From positions 3,320,501 through 3,384,500 of the forward strand of contig AP025573.1 of NCBI GenBank assembly GCA_022845895.1: DNA of 64,000 bases, written 5' to 3'. Shown here in pieces: positions 8,394-17,827 of this stretch. Source of the DNA: Lachnospiraceae bacterium (GTDB taxonomy: Bacteria; Bacillota; Clostridia; Lachnospirales; Lachnospiraceae). The notes under the pieces were generated by a model. It saw only the letters and a program-made list of their open reading frames with translations, was not told where the DNA came from and searched no databases. How positions within the stretch are numbered: the first letter of the stretch is position 1; the number at the start of each line of letters is the position of its first letter. Made by a program: the position numbers and the translations under genes.

Positions 8394-9705
8394 GCTCTTC
8401 TCCTCCTGCCAACAGCTTCTTCACCATTCCCGCCAGATACAGAGAACCAAGACAGTAGATCTCTCCATCTCCTCTGATATCCCGGGCCGTGTCGAGGGCA
8501 TCCCCCAACTCATTTTTCACAATGACTCTTTTATCTGTATATCGCTCAAATACCTGTCCCAGTTCCCGGGCCGGCAGTTTCCGCCTGTCATCAATCTCCG
8601 TGACAATATAAGCCGATGCCTCTAAGTTCCCGCACAGATAAGATATCATCTGTTCATAGCTCTTATCCGCCACTGTGGAAAATATGATTACAGGCCTTGC
8701 AGCTTTTCCTTCTTCCAGTATCCGCACGGTCTCTGTAAATGCCTCCACCGCGCCAGGATTGTGGGCTCCGTCAATCGTCACATGAGGGGCCGCTTCTTCC
8801 ATCCTGCCCTGCCACTTTACCGCAGCCAATGCCTCTTGCCACCGGTCTTCGTGGACGTGTTCGTCTGCGAGAAGATAATCCGCAGCTTCCAGCGCAAGAA
8901 CCGCATTCATGACCTGATAGACGCCACAGACAGGCATCTGCCACGTAACATCTTTATCATACGCATTCACCCTGCAAAAAGCAATAGATTTACGTCCAAC
9001 TTCCAGGATTTCGTACGCATTTTTCGAGATTTCTCTACAGGGTGCATGCATCTCTTCTGCCTTCCTCCGAATCACTTCCGCCGCAGGGCGGCAGTTTCCG
9101 TCGAAGATCAGAGGCACCCCTGTCTTGATGATTCCTGCTTTTTCAGCAGCTATCTTCTCTATCGTATCTCCAAGTATGTCCGTGTGATCCAGACTGATAG
9201 ATGTTATGACAGTCAGGCACGGATGTTCCGCAGAATTCGTCGCATCAAGCCTTCCGCCCAGCCCAGTCTCAAGTATGATGTACTCGACGTCTGCCGCAGC
9301 AAACGCCTTCATGCCCATGCCATAGAGAAATTCAAAATAGGACGGATGAGATATGCCATCCCTCCCCATCTCTTCAACTACTTCCATGACCTGGCAGAAT
9401 ATATCAAGAAATGTCTCATCATCCACCGGTATGTTATCAATCCGGATCCGTTCATTGATGGATATAAGATGAGGGGACGTAAAGAACCCTGTCCTTTTCC
9501 CCTCAGCCATCAGCAGCGCTTGTATATATGCACACACCGAACCTTTTCCGTTCGTCCCTGCCACATGGACAATCTTCCGGTCTTCACCCGGATGTCCAAG
9601 CCGCCTTAAGAACTCCCTCGTATGATCCAGCGTGTGCTTTTTCGTAAATTTGGGCAGCTCTTCAATATAGGCTGCAGCCTCATCATAATTCACTGCTCTC
9701 ACCAC
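8386..9705 (-). CDS. folC: Folylpolyglutamate synthase / dihydrofolate synthase
   Basis: A 439-aa Mur-ligase family enzyme. The ATP-binding loop is HVAGTNGKGSVCAYI (about 47-61), followed by FTSPHLISINERIRI and ILETGLGGRLDATN, all FolC signatures. The C-terminal domain contains TIDGAHNPGAVEAF. It adds glutamate to tetrahydrofolate or dihydropteroate in the cytoplasm. Initiation is at GTG codons (9705 or 9702) that overlap the stop of the preceding LTA-synthase-like gene, so translation is likely coupled. Length is normal. Confidence 0.96.
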   Translation of the reverse strand: MVRAVNYDEAAAYIEELPKFTKKHTLDHTREFLRRLGHPGEDRKIVHVAGTNGKGSVCAYIQALLMAEGKRTGFFTSPHLISINERIRIDNIPVDDETFLDIFCQVMEVVEEMGRDGISHPSYFEFLYGMGMKAFAAADVEYIILETGLGGRLDATNSAEHPCLTVITSISLDHTDILGDTIEKIAAEKAGIIKTGVPLIFDGNCRPAAEVIRRKAEEMHAPCREISKNAYEILEVGRKSIAFCRVNAYDKDVTWQMPVCGVYQVMNAVLALEAADYLLADEHVHEDRWQEALAAVKWQGRMEEAAPHVTIDGAHNPGAVEAFTETVRILEEGKAARPVIIFSTVADKSYEQMISYLCGNLEASAYIVTEIDDRRKLPARELGQVFERYTDKRVIVKNELGDALDTARDIRGDGEIYCLGSLYLAGMVKKLLAGGEEHA

Positions 9706-11909
9706 TATTCTCCTGAATTATCAGTCTGCTTGGTCCACGATTTATCAGGGTCTGTCCCGGTACCTTCCTGCACCGTCAGAACACCATCCTGATATACGTA
9801 TTCATTTGACGTCCGGAAGGTCGTATTGCTGGAGCCCATCTGGACGACCGTGATGACGTCTCCGTCTGACGGAGTAGTCTCCGGCAGATCAATCCGGGTA
9901 TTATTCAGAAATGTACTCTTTTGCTTTTCCCCGTTAATAAATACCTTGCTGTGCTTTGTAAAGTTCTCCCCGTACAGGCTGCAGCCCTCCTCGAGATGCT
10001 TCACTACATTCGTGAGCGTGACGTCTTTGACTCCCATCTGCATATGGCCTTCCGTGATAGGCACGTTTCCATTATAAACGTATTGCTTGCCATACAGAAT
10101 GTCATATTGCAGAAGCTCCAGATCCGACAGGTAGTTCTTTGTCTTCCTGCGTTCCTGGTGATAGTTGAATACGGTTCCGGAATGAATATCAAGGCGGTCA
10201 AATACATCCGCCATAATCTGATAGGACGGAATGTTGCGGTCTTCTTTCTCCAGTCCGATATTGTCCCAGATAACATAGTTCGTATTGTAGAGATAACGGC
10301 CTTTCAGGTCTTCCGCTTTCAGCCCCATCGTCGGAAGATGGTCACCGTAGAATACGACCACTGTCGGTTCCCCTCTCTCTTCGATGGCCTTTACGAGGTC
10401 CCCCGCAAACTGATCCATCTCATACACCTGGTTCACATAGTATTCCCATTTATTTTTCAGGCCTTCGTCTTCAATACCTTCCACCTTGATCTTCGGATTT
10501 TCAATTATCTGTTCTTCCGGATAATCCCCATGGCCCTGCACGCTGACACCAAACACAAAGTCCTGCTGTTCTGTCGTATCCATGGCATCCATAATGTGCT
10601 GGATGAGGATATCGTCTTTTGCCCATCCGTTCTCTGTCGTCTGCAGGATATTCATGAACTCTTTGCTTGTAAAACTGTCAAATCCGATATTGTTAAATAC
10701 ATTTGCCCTGCTGTAGAAATTTCCCCCGTTATTGTGCAGCGCATGAGACCCGTAACCGAGAGCGGCCAATGCAGTGGCGGCACTTTCGGCCGTCTGGTTC
10801 TTAAGCACCGTCTTATACGGATACTCGCCGGGGCCAAAATACCTGAGGTTCATGCCTGTCAGCACTTCAAATTCCGTATTCGCCGTACCTGCGCCCACGG
10901 ACGGCACTTTAAAGTAGCCGGAGGAATAGTTCTTGTACATGGCATGTAGGTTCGGGCTGGCATCCTCGGATGTAGTAAAGAACTCTGCATCTGCCACGTC
11001 AAAATAGGATTCCAGCTGTATAAAGATGATATTCGGCAGCTCCTCTTGCGTACGGCCGGTCTCGTTTTTGGTAATTTCTCCATTATTGCTTATCTTTTCA
11101 ATCGTCTTCTTATTGTAATCGTTCGGCTCATTGATGCCCGTATTGAACACGCTCGCCATAAAGCAGTATGGGAAACCATAATCTTCGTAAGCAAATGCTA
11201 TATTTCCGAAATACGTCGATACGACTCTCTTTTCTACCGCAAGATTAGAGAAAAGCCCATATGCGGCAAAGCATACGATTATGCCAAGCAATGCCCATAC
11301 ATGATGGACCTTGCCTTCGAACTGCCCGCCGCGTTTCCACATGGACACGACCCAGATGACGACGGATGCGATACCGATGATCAGGACGACAAGCTCAAAT
11401 CCGTTAAAATAATTGTTGATAAGACTCAGACCATCCTTTGCCACTTTCAGATCCTGCGCGTTAAATGGCGTGACCCGCTTAAGCAGCATATAGCCGTTGG
11501 CCACTCCAAGAACGAGCCAGAACACGCTGATTAAGATTCTGACAAATACTCTCCTCCTGAACAGGTACACGATAGAAAACGTTATGAATATCATAAATGC
11601 ATTGTAGAAAAATACCATAGGCGTACCTGTCATATAATCCAATGCTTCAAACAGGGAATGCCTTGATATCGCTTCAATCACGAGGTTGAGGAAGCATGCA
11701 AGTATCACATGTAATAGAAGGGAGAAGCGGTTCATAAACTTATACACCGGCTTCATCTTCCTTGCAAAAGCGCTGTTGCGGCGCTGCTCGATAATCATGG
11801 CACGCCTTTCCTTTCTGGCCTTCCAGTAAGCTTTGGCGTCTTCCTTATTCATATTTTTCAATTTATGAAATGTACCCTTTATATCAGGTTTTTTTATCTG
11901 AATCTTCAT
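9705..11909 (-). CDS. LTA synthase family sulfatase-fold membrane protein
   Basis: A 734-aa protein with an N-terminal cytoplasmic basic stretch, five membrane helices (about 65-265) and an extracellular sulfatase-type domain (about 310-610). LPNIIFIQLESYFD supplies the first metal-binding acidic residue, GAGTANTEFEVLTG contains the probable catalytic threonine, and VVFYGDHLPTMG and GVSVQGHGDYP supply further metal ligands. The family transfers glycerol phosphate from phosphatidylglycerol to a growing polymer on the outer face of the membrane. A C-terminal extension of about 100 residues has no recognised domain. It is encoded between valS and folC. Exact polymer (lipoteichoic acid or other) cannot be told. 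Confidence 0.88.
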   Translation of the reverse strand: MKIQIKKPDIKGTFHKLKNMNKEDAKAYWKARKERRAMIIEQRRNSAFARKMKPVYKFMNRFSLLLHVILACFLNLVIEAISRHSLFEALDYMTGTPMVFFYNAFMIFITFSIVYLFRRRVFVRILISVFWLVLGVANGYMLLKRVTPFNAQDLKVAKDGLSLINNYFNGFELVVLIIGIASVVIWVVSMWKRGGQFEGKVHHVWALLGIIVCFAAYGLFSNLAVEKRVVSTYFGNIAFAYEDYGFPYCFMASVFNTGINEPNDYNKKTIEKISNNGEITKNETGRTQEELPNIIFIQLESYFDVADAEFFTTSEDASPNLHAMYKNYSSGYFKVPSVGAGTANTEFEVLTGMNLRYFGPGEYPYKTVLKNQTAESAATALAALGYGSHALHNNGGNFYSRANVFNNIGFDSFTSKEFMNILQTTENGWAKDDILIQHIMDAMDTTEQQDFVFGVSVQGHGDYPEEQIIENPKIKVEGIEDEGLKNKWEYYVNQVYEMDQFAGDLVKAIEERGEPTVVVFYGDHLPTMGLKAEDLKGRYLYNTNYVIWDNIGLEKEDRNIPSYQIMADVFDRLDIHSGTVFNYHQERRKTKNYLSDLELLQYDILYGKQYVYNGNVPITEGHMQMGVKDVTLTNVVKHLEEGCSLYGENFTKHSKVFINGEKQKSTFLNNTRIDLPETTPSDGDVITVVQMGSSNTTFRTSNEYVYQDGVLTVQEGTGTDPDKSWTKQTDNSGE

Positions 11910-11918
11910 ATTATCCCC

Positions 11919-14576
11919 TTATGGCTGTCTGGCTTTCAATCCTTCCAGCCTTTCTTTTACCTGTTCTAACATCTGCTGATATTTTACAAGCTTATCTTTT
12001 TCCTCCTGGACCTTTGCCTCCGGAGCCTTGCTCATGAACTTCTCATTGTTCAGCATCCCTGTGGCACGTGCGATTTCTTTTGTAAGCCGTGCCTCTTCCT
12101 TTGTCAGACGTTCTGTTTCCTGTTCAAAATCTACAAGCTCATTGAGCGGAACATAGGCAATTGCATCCGGCACGACGACAGAGACCGCATCTTCCGCGAT
12201 ACCATCTTTGTTATGCTGAATGATAAAGTCGCTTGCACAGGACATTCTTATAATAGAATCCTTGAGCATGTCAAGGCCGCAGCACAGCTTTTCGTCCTCG
12301 CTCACAACGTAAATCTTCGTTTTCCTTGCCGCAGGCACATTCATCTCTGCGCGGATGTTTCGCACGCCGGAAATTATCGCTTTCAGATGCTCTGCCACGT
12401 CCTCTGCCTCCGGATAGTTCCTGTCTTCCCGGTACTTGGGCCATGTGGACCTCATCAGTGACTCCTCCTCAGGCACAAGCTTGCCATAAATCTCTTCTGA
12501 TACGAAAGGCATAAACGGATGAAGAAGCTTAAGCGCATCTTTCAGCACAGTTTTCAATACCCACAGCGCAGCATTGGCTGACTCCGGCTCTTCCTGTGCA
12601 CGGTAGATTCTCTGCTTCGCAATCTCAATATACCAGTCGCAGAATTCGTCCCAGATAAAATCATAAACCTTCTGAAGCGCAATACCAAGCTCAAACTTAT
12701 CCATATTTTCCGTCATGTCGTGAATCAGCCTGTTACACTTGGATAAAATCCATCTGTCGCCGGGCAGAAGTTCAGACACTTCCGGCTCTTTTATCTCTTT
12801 GCCTTCGATGTTCATCAGAATAAAACGCGACGCATTCCATACCTTATTGGCAAAGTTACGGCTCGCTTCTACTCTTTCATTATAGAAACGCATATCGTTG
12901 CCCGGTGCATTTCCTGTCACCAGCGTCATGCGGAGCGCGTCTGCACCATATTGGTCGATAATCTCCAACGGGTCGATACCATTTCCAAGAGATTTGCTCA
13001 TCTTACGTCCCATCGAATCTCTCACAAGTCCGTGGATGAATACGGTATGGAACGGCGATTTGCCGGTATGCGCATACCCGGAGAACACCATCCGGATAAC
13101 CCAGAAGAAGATGATGTCATATCCTGTCACTAGCACGTCGGTAGGATAAAAGTAATCCAGGTCTTCATTCTTCTGCGGCCAGCCAAGTGTGGAAAATGGC
13201 CACAGCGCGGAACTGAACCACGTGTCAAGCGTATCCTCATCCTGTGTGAAATGTGCGCTTCCGCAGTGCGGACAACCTTCCGGCCTCTGCCTTGCCACAA
13301 CAACTTCACCACAATCGTCACAGTAATAGGCCGGAATCCTGTGGCCCCACCAAATCTGGCGGGAGATGCACCAGTCACGTATATTTTCAAGCCAGTGCAG
13401 ATAAATCTTGTCAAAACGTTCCGGAACAAATTTCAGCTCTCCCGTCTTGACTGCTTCAATGGCAGGTTTTGCCAGCTCTTCCATCCTTACGAACCACTGC
13501 TGCTTGATAAGCGGCTCTACTGTCGTATGGCAGCGGTCATGAGTGCCTACATTATGGGAATGGGGCACAACTTTGACGAGGTAGCCCTGTTCCTCAAGGT
13601 CCTTTACGATTCTCTTTCTGGCCTCATACCGTTCAAGGCCTGCATATCTTCCGCCATTTTCGTTGATGGCAGCGTCATCGTTCATGACATTGATTTCCGG
13701 AAGATTGTGGCGCTTGCCGACTTCAAAGTCGTTCGGGTCATGAGCCGGTGTAATCTTTACGGCGCCTGTACCAAACTCCTTGTCTACATAGTAATCTGCA
13801 ACAATCGGAATCTCCCTGTCTACAAGCGGGAGCAATGCCGTCTTTCCAACGATGTCTTTATATCGCTCGTCATCCGGATGCACCGCAATCGCGGTATCTC
13901 CGAGCATCGTCTCCGGACGTGTGGTCGCTATTTCAAGGAATCTGTCTGTACCGACAATCGGATACTTCACATGCCAGAAGGAACCGTCTTGTTCCTCATG
14001 TTCAACCTCTGCATCCGAAAGGGAAGTCTTGCAGACCGGGCACCAGTTGATGATTCTGGAACCTTTGTAAATATATCCTTCTTCATACAGTTTGATGAAT
14101 ACTTCCTCTACTGCCTTGGAACAGCCTTCGTCCATAGTAAACCGTTCTCTGTCCCAGTCACATGACACACCGAGCTTCTTAAGCTGCCCTTCTATCGTCC
14201 CTGCATATTCATCCTTCCACTGCCACGTACGCTCTAAGAACTTTTCTCTTCCAAGCTCTTTCTTATCAATGCCCTCTCCTTTGAGCTGGTTCGTAACTTT
14301 AACCTCTGTGGAAATAGCGGCATGGTCCGTCCCCGGAATCCAGAGTGCATTATATCCCTGCATTCTTTTATAGCGGATAAGGATATCCTGCAATGTGTTA
14401 TCAAGCGCATGTCCCATATGCAGTTTGCCGGTAATATTCGGTGGCGGCATCACTGTTGTAAATGGCTTCCTGCTTCTGTCCACTTCAGCATGAAAATATT
14501 TGTTTTCACACCATTTTTCATATAATTTCGGTTCAATCTCTTTCGGATTGTATGTTGTTTCCAGGTTCTGACTCAT
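11919..14576 (-). CDS. valS: Valyl-tRNA synthetase
   Basis: An 885-aa class I synthetase. The HIGH motif appears as PPPNITGKLHMGHALDN (about 43-59) and KMSKS as GRKMSKSLGNGIDPLEII (about 520). The editing domain lies between them and the C-terminal coiled coil (about 820-880) ends the protein. It charges tRNA-Val. A GGAGGAAACT site precedes the ATG. Expression is probably set by the T-box leader at 14664-14930, which senses uncharged tRNA-Val. Confidence 0.98.
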   Translation of the reverse strand: MSQNLETTYNPKEIEPKLYEKWCENKYFHAEVDRSRKPFTTVMPPPNITGKLHMGHALDNTLQDILIRYKRMQGYNALWIPGTDHAAISTEVKVTNQLKGEGIDKKELGREKFLERTWQWKDEYAGTIEGQLKKLGVSCDWDRERFTMDEGCSKAVEEVFIKLYEEGYIYKGSRIINWCPVCKTSLSDAEVEHEEQDGSFWHVKYPIVGTDRFLEIATTRPETMLGDTAIAVHPDDERYKDIVGKTALLPLVDREIPIVADYYVDKEFGTGAVKITPAHDPNDFEVGKRHNLPEINVMNDDAAINENGGRYAGLERYEARKRIVKDLEEQGYLVKVVPHSHNVGTHDRCHTTVEPLIKQQWFVRMEELAKPAIEAVKTGELKFVPERFDKIYLHWLENIRDWCISRQIWWGHRIPAYYCDDCGEVVVARQRPEGCPHCGSAHFTQDEDTLDTWFSSALWPFSTLGWPQKNEDLDYFYPTDVLVTGYDIIFFWVIRMVFSGYAHTGKSPFHTVFIHGLVRDSMGRKMSKSLGNGIDPLEIIDQYGADALRMTLVTGNAPGNDMRFYNERVEASRNFANKVWNASRFILMNIEGKEIKEPEVSELLPGDRWILSKCNRLIHDMTENMDKFELGIALQKVYDFIWDEFCDWYIEIAKQRIYRAQEEPESANAALWVLKTVLKDALKLLHPFMPFVSEEIYGKLVPEEESLMRSTWPKYREDRNYPEAEDVAEHLKAIISGVRNIRAEMNVPAARKTKIYVVSEDEKLCCGLDMLKDSIIRMSCASDFIIQHNKDGIAEDAVSVVVPDAIAYVPLNELVDFEQETERLTKEEARLTKEIARATGMLNNEKFMSKAPEAKVQEEKDKLVKYQQMLEQVKERLEGLKARQP

Positions 14577-14663
14577 AGTTTCCTCCTCATACTCCTTTGT
14601 AAATGTTTCACACTCTTTTCACAATTCGGGGCAGGTAAAGGATGCCAGGAAGCACCCTGCCAA

Positions 14664-14698
14664 ATAAAAAATCACCCCTTACCAGCATGTAAAGGGCG
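14664..14698 (-). terminator. T-box-controlled terminator of the valS leader
   Basis: On the minus strand CCCTTTAC pairs with GTAAGGGG around CATGCTG... and is followed by GATTTTTTA. It lies directly after the T-box core, at the place expected for the default terminator of a T-box riboswitch. Confidence 0.85.
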
Positions 14699-14930
14699 AA
14701 TTGAAATCCGCGGTACCACCTTCATTGTACAGAAGAAACTGCTTCTATACATCTCATCATATTCGCTAACGGGAACGACTCCGGGATGGTCTACTTGCCC
14801 TTCAACCAACCGGCTCCAAAGCTACCTTCCGTCACTCCTACTTGAAACCATCTTCCAGCCCGTGGATGGTCCTCTCTTGCAAGGGTGGTGCCGTACTCTT
14901 CTTCTTCAACGCCTTTATCTTAATAAACTA
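14664..14930 (-). promoter_or_regulatory. T-box riboswitch upstream of valS
   Basis: The minus strand carries the T-box core GAAGGTGGTACCGCGG (complement of 14707-14722), preceded by a long structured stem I region with an AGTA-type element (GAAGAGTACGG) and ending in a terminator. T-boxes of this class read uncharged tRNA and allow transcription of the synthetase gene. The specifier codon should be a valine GUN triplet; I could not place it with certainty by eye. Confidence 0.93.
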
Positions 14931-14936
14931 ATGAAT

Positions 14937-14965
14937 ATCATAGCCATCTAAGCCTGGTTTGTCAA
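14937..14965 (-). promoter_or_regulatory. Promoter of the valS T-box transcript
   Basis: On the minus strand TTGACA (14965-14960) and TATGAT (14942-14937) are separated by 17 bp, close to the SigA consensus. The predicted start near 14930 lies just before the T-box stem I. Confidence 0.85.
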
Positions 14966-15013
14966 GGTGTTTAGAGGATTTTCAGAATATCTTAAGGAGT
15001 TAAAAATATATGG

Positions 15014-15042
15014 TTTTCAACTTGTCAATCTTGTGTTATAAT
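15014..15042 (+). promoter_or_regulatory. Promoter of tRNA-Ala
   Basis: A perfect TATAAT at 15037-15042 lies nine bases before the tRNA and has a weak TTTTCA at 17-bp spacing (15014-15019). Confidence 0.6.
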
Positions 15043-15050
15043 CATGCCAT

Positions 15051-15123
15051 GGGGTATTGGCGCAGTTGGGAGCGCGCTTGAATGGCATTCAAGAGGCCAC
15101 GGGTTCAAGTCCCGTATACTCCA
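15051..15123 (+). tRNA. tRNA-Ala (anticodon GGC)
   Basis: A full cloverleaf can be drawn: acceptor GGGGTAT/ATACTCC, D stem GCGC/GCGC, anticodon stem CTTGA/TCAAG with loop ATGGCAT, and T arm ACGGG-TTCAAGT-CCCGT. The anticodon GGC reads alanine codon GCC. The acceptor has the G3-U70 pair that is the main identity element of tRNA-Ala, which confirms the assignment. The 3' CCA is not encoded. Confidence 0.96.
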
Positions 15124-15144
15124 CTTCCGGCAAAAATCATTAAG

Positions 15145-15184
15145 AACCCGCAATCCTTTCAAAACAGAGGGATTGCGGGTTTTC
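15145..15184 (+). terminator. Terminator after tRNA-Ala
   Basis: AACCCGCAATCC pairs perfectly with GGATTGCGGGTT, followed by TTTC. It ends the tRNA transcript about 20 bases downstream. Confidence 0.85.
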
Positions 15185-15371
15185 TGTATGCAGAACTTCT
15201 ATTCTGTATATGCCGTAAAATATGCAGTTATGCAACACGGCGCAACATGAAGTGCAATATAGAAAATGGCCTTGCCCGCCCGGCCGTCATTTTGTGCCAG
15301 CGGTGAAGGAAAAACTGTTTCCAGGCTCCCTATATGGTTAGACTATAGTTTTGCAAGAATTATCCGTGCAT

Positions 15372-15824
15372 TTATGCTGTACTTGGAGGTAACTGCAAGG
15401 TGAAGCCAACCACAGTATGACCATCTGGAGGAGTGTAAGCTACATTTACATCAGCCTGTCCTATAATAGCGATTTCATAAGATCCTATATTTTTTGTTTC
15501 AAATCTTAGTTTGCTATTTAAAACCTCTCCCTGCCGGTTGTCCAGCGCATAGCCTTCTTCCATCGTCTCAAGGTTGTTCTCGATATTTACCGGGCCTGCC
15601 GGTCCCCGGTCTCTCTTGTCACCTTTCGGGCCCTGAATTCCCTGTAATCCTTGCGGTCCCGTCTTACCTGTCTCACCTTTTTCGCCTTTTGGTCCTTTAA
15701 ATCCTGCAACGCCTGGGTCGCCTTTTGGACCTCTGGCCGGCACCTGCGTGTCAGATTCTCCTATGTGCCAGTTGCCATTTTCACCGATGTAGATTTCCGG
15801 TATAAAGCTTGTTGTCTCTTCCAT
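15372..15824 (-). CDS. Short collagen-like protein
   Basis: A 150-aa protein. Residues 1-30 ([20 protein letters not shown]) form a short N-terminal motif, residues about 32-80 are Gly-X-Y repeats with PKGD/EKGE patterns and one break (GFKGPKG), and [20 protein letters not shown] follows before a short C-terminal beta segment. It is a close relative of the longer protein at 59033-60040: the first 12 residues are identical and the 5' flank is shared. The Gly-X-Y block is interrupted by KGDKRDRG, where the paralogue has KGDKGDPG. The likely place is the cell or spore surface; no signal peptide is visible. The copy looks shortened, with only four or five triplet groups left. Confidence 0.85.
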   Translation of the reverse strand: MEETTSFIPEIYIGENGNWHIGESDTQVPARGPKGDPGVAGFKGPKGEKGETGKTGPQGLQGIQGPKGDKRDRGPAGPVNIENNLETMEEGYALDNRQGEVLNSKLRFETKNIGSYEIAIIGQADVNVAYTPPDGHTVVGFTLQLPPSTA

Positions 15825-15961
15825 ATGTATGTCCTCCTTGTTATTTGGTAGCTATATCCTGTCAAAAACAATTGGAACAAGAAGGGACAATATGGTAATT
15901 TTTTTCTTTTTCTAACGGTAATCCAGATATAAAAGACCTTTCTACCACGTCTACCCCCGTC

Positions 15962-16906
15962 TCAGAGCATCCCCCATGACTTCAGAATATATAGCCAGCC
16001 GGTAAGGGAAAATGCGCTGAAAAACGTTGTCAGCATGATAACGCTTGATGACAATATTCCATCGTGTCCCATATTCTTTGCCATCACGAAGCAGCTTACC
16101 GTCGTTGCAGACCCAAGCATGACAAGTATTGCGACCAGCTTCTCCTCCCGGAAGCCCATCTGAATGGCCACCGGCAAAAATAAAGCGCAGAACCCCACCA
16201 ATTTTAACACGGCGGCAGTAAGGGCCGGCCTGGCTTTTGCGAAGGCCCTGTGGACATCAAAAGAGGCCCCCATCGCCATCAGTCCCATGGGCGTTGCCAT
16301 TCCCGAGATGCTTGTAACCGTTTTTTCTACGATATGAGGCATCGGAATCTTAAGTGCAGACCATAACAGACCTGCTGCAATACCGATGATGATTGGATTT
16401 GTAACAATCCCCCGCAGTGTCATCCTTACCACCTTGCTGCTCAGCTTCTCACGTCCCGGGCAAAAAACAGACAGCATAGCAACTGCCATAACATTATATA
16501 GCGGCACGCTTCCAATAATCATGAGCGGCGCCATCCCTGCCGTACCGTATATATTCTGAATAAACGCTATTCCCAGAAGTGCCGCACTGCTTCGATAGGA
16601 TGACTGTATAAATTCTCCTTGAATCGTTCTATCCTTCCACAAAAATGAGACAGCTGCAGATATGGCTATGCTGGCGACAGTTGCCAGAAGACAAAACAGA
16701 ACAAACCTCGTATCCCAGACCTGGCTGAAATCCACCGTAGCAAGGTCATGAAACACAAGTACCGGAAGTGGGACAAGAAATACAAACCGGTTCATTTTCT
16801 CTGCAAAAATGTCATCAATCCATCCGATATATTTGAGCAGCAGCCCCAGAAGCATCAATATAAAAATAGGAACTGTCGCATTTAAACTAAAAATCAAATT
16901 ATCCAT
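15962..16906 (-). CDS. AEC family transporter (auxin efflux carrier type)
   Basis: A 314-aa integral membrane protein with about ten hydrophobic segments split into two five-helix halves, the pattern of the AEC (PF03547) family. Typical segments are NATVPIFILMLLGLLLKYIG at the start and IGIAAGLLWSALKIPMP in the centre. Members carry small carboxylates or other anions out of or into the cell; the substrate here cannot be told. GGGAGGTACC precedes the ATG at 16906. It is followed by a palindromic repeat on its upstream side and probably forms its own transcription unit. Confidence 0.88.
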   Translation of the reverse strand: MDNLIFSLNATVPIFILMLLGLLLKYIGWIDDIFAEKMNRFVFLVPLPVLVFHDLATVDFSQVWDTRFVLFCLLATVASIAISAAVSFLWKDRTIQGEFIQSSYRSSAALLGIAFIQNIYGTAGMAPLMIIGSVPLYNVMAVAMLSVFCPGREKLSSKVVRMTLRGIVTNPIIIGIAAGLLWSALKIPMPHIVEKTVTSISGMATPMGLMAMGASFDVHRAFAKARPALTAAVLKLVGFCALFLPVAIQMGFREEKLVAILVMLGSATTVSCFVMAKNMGHDGILSSSVIMLTTFFSAFSLTGWLYILKSWGML

Positions 16907-16942
16907 GGTACCTCCCTGACCAGGCTGGGGACACCCAGGATT

Positions 16943-17005
16943 TAGTTGGGGACGGAGGTTTTTTAATTTTCCTCCGTCCCCAACTACGTTTTGCCGTGTC
17001 CCTCT
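16943..17005. repeat. Intergenic palindromic repeat, copy C
   Basis: TAGTTGGGGACGGAGG / CCTCCGTCCCCAACTA forms the stem (16943-16986), with a tail TTTTGCCGTGTCCCTC to 17005. The outer arm bases (TAGTT/AACTA) differ from copies A and F but still pair. Confidence 0.85.
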
Positions 17006-17809
17006 TTAGAGAAATAATTTTTTGTATATATTGTAATCTTCGTTTTTATACACATTTATCACCACTCGTTCCACATTGGATGTGGATAAGTATTTATCAA
17101 TCACGTGGATAGCAGTTTCTGCTGCCAGCTTATTTGGAAAATGGAATTCTCCTGTCGAGATGCAGCAGAATGCGATAGATTTCAGATTGTGTCTTTCTGC
17201 CAGCTTCAGGCAGCTTTTGTAGCAAGACTTCAGCTGTTCTATCTGCTGATCTGTTACCTTTCCCCCAACTATCGGTCCTACCGTATGTATGACATGGCTG
17301 GCAGGCAGGTTATATCCGCCCGTCAGCTTTGCCTTTCCGGCTGGCTCTTCGTGTCCCTGCTCCTCTATTATCTGTGCACATTCGTTGCGCAGCTGTAGTC
17401 CTGCCGCTGAGTGGATAGCATTATCGATACATCCATGGCACGGGACGAAGCATCCCATCATCTGAGCGTTAGCCGCATTGACTATTGCATCTGCCCTGAG
17501 CCTGGTGATGTCACCTTGCCAGAGGATGATCCGGTCTGCATTTTTTATCTCAGTACATGGATATTCGTCTCCGATTACCGGTAGCTTCCTGACATCTACG
17601 ACCCCTTTTTCTTCCAATTCCTCCTGCAGCAGTTCATCCTGTACTTTTATAACCTCTGGAGGTACCGGCCCTGGAAACCGGACGTTCATCAAGCTTCTTA
17701 GGAGCCTTCTCTTCTCCTGCATGTCAACAGGTTTTGGAATAGACGCATAGCCCGTATTTTCCGCGAGAAGCTGTTCAATTAAATACTCTATCTTGCCTTC
17801 TCTGTTCAT
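17006..17809 (-). CDS. Zinc-dependent macrodomain protein-ADP-ribose hydrolase
   Basis: A 267-aa protein with a helical N-terminal part (1-85) and a macrodomain (about 88-265). The domain has WQGDITRLRADAIVNAANAQ followed by the loop GCFVPCHGCIDNAIHSAAG, whose Cys and His residues match the zinc-binding signature of SirTM-linked (SauMacro-type) macrodomains. These enzymes remove ADP-ribose from modified proteins. The usual partners (SirTM, GcvH-L, LplA2) are not next to it; the only sirtuin in the window is at 25609. The next gene upstream is a deoxyinosine glycosylase, 18 bp away. Confidence 0.9.
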   Translation of the reverse strand: MNREGKIEYLIEQLLAENTGYASIPKPVDMQEKRRLLRSLMNVRFPGPVPPEVIKVQDELLQEELEEKGVVDVRKLPVIGDEYPCTEIKNADRIILWQGDITRLRADAIVNAANAQMMGCFVPCHGCIDNAIHSAAGLQLRNECAQIIEEQGHEEPAGKAKLTGGYNLPASHVIHTVGPIVGGKVTDQQIEQLKSCYKSCLKLAERHNLKSIAFCCISTGEFHFPNKLAAETAIHVIDKYLSTSNVERVVINVYKNEDYNIYKKLFL

Positions 17810-17827
17810 AAGCCACCTCTTATCTTC

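Noticed and set aside
13251..14165. Plus-strand open frame of 304 codons opposite valS
   Set aside because: Shadow of a certain gene; no family features.
15372..15824. Prophage remnant suggested by tail-fibre-like motif
   Set aside because: No integrase, capsid, terminase or other phage gene is nearby, and the same motif occurs in chromosomal collagen-like proteins.
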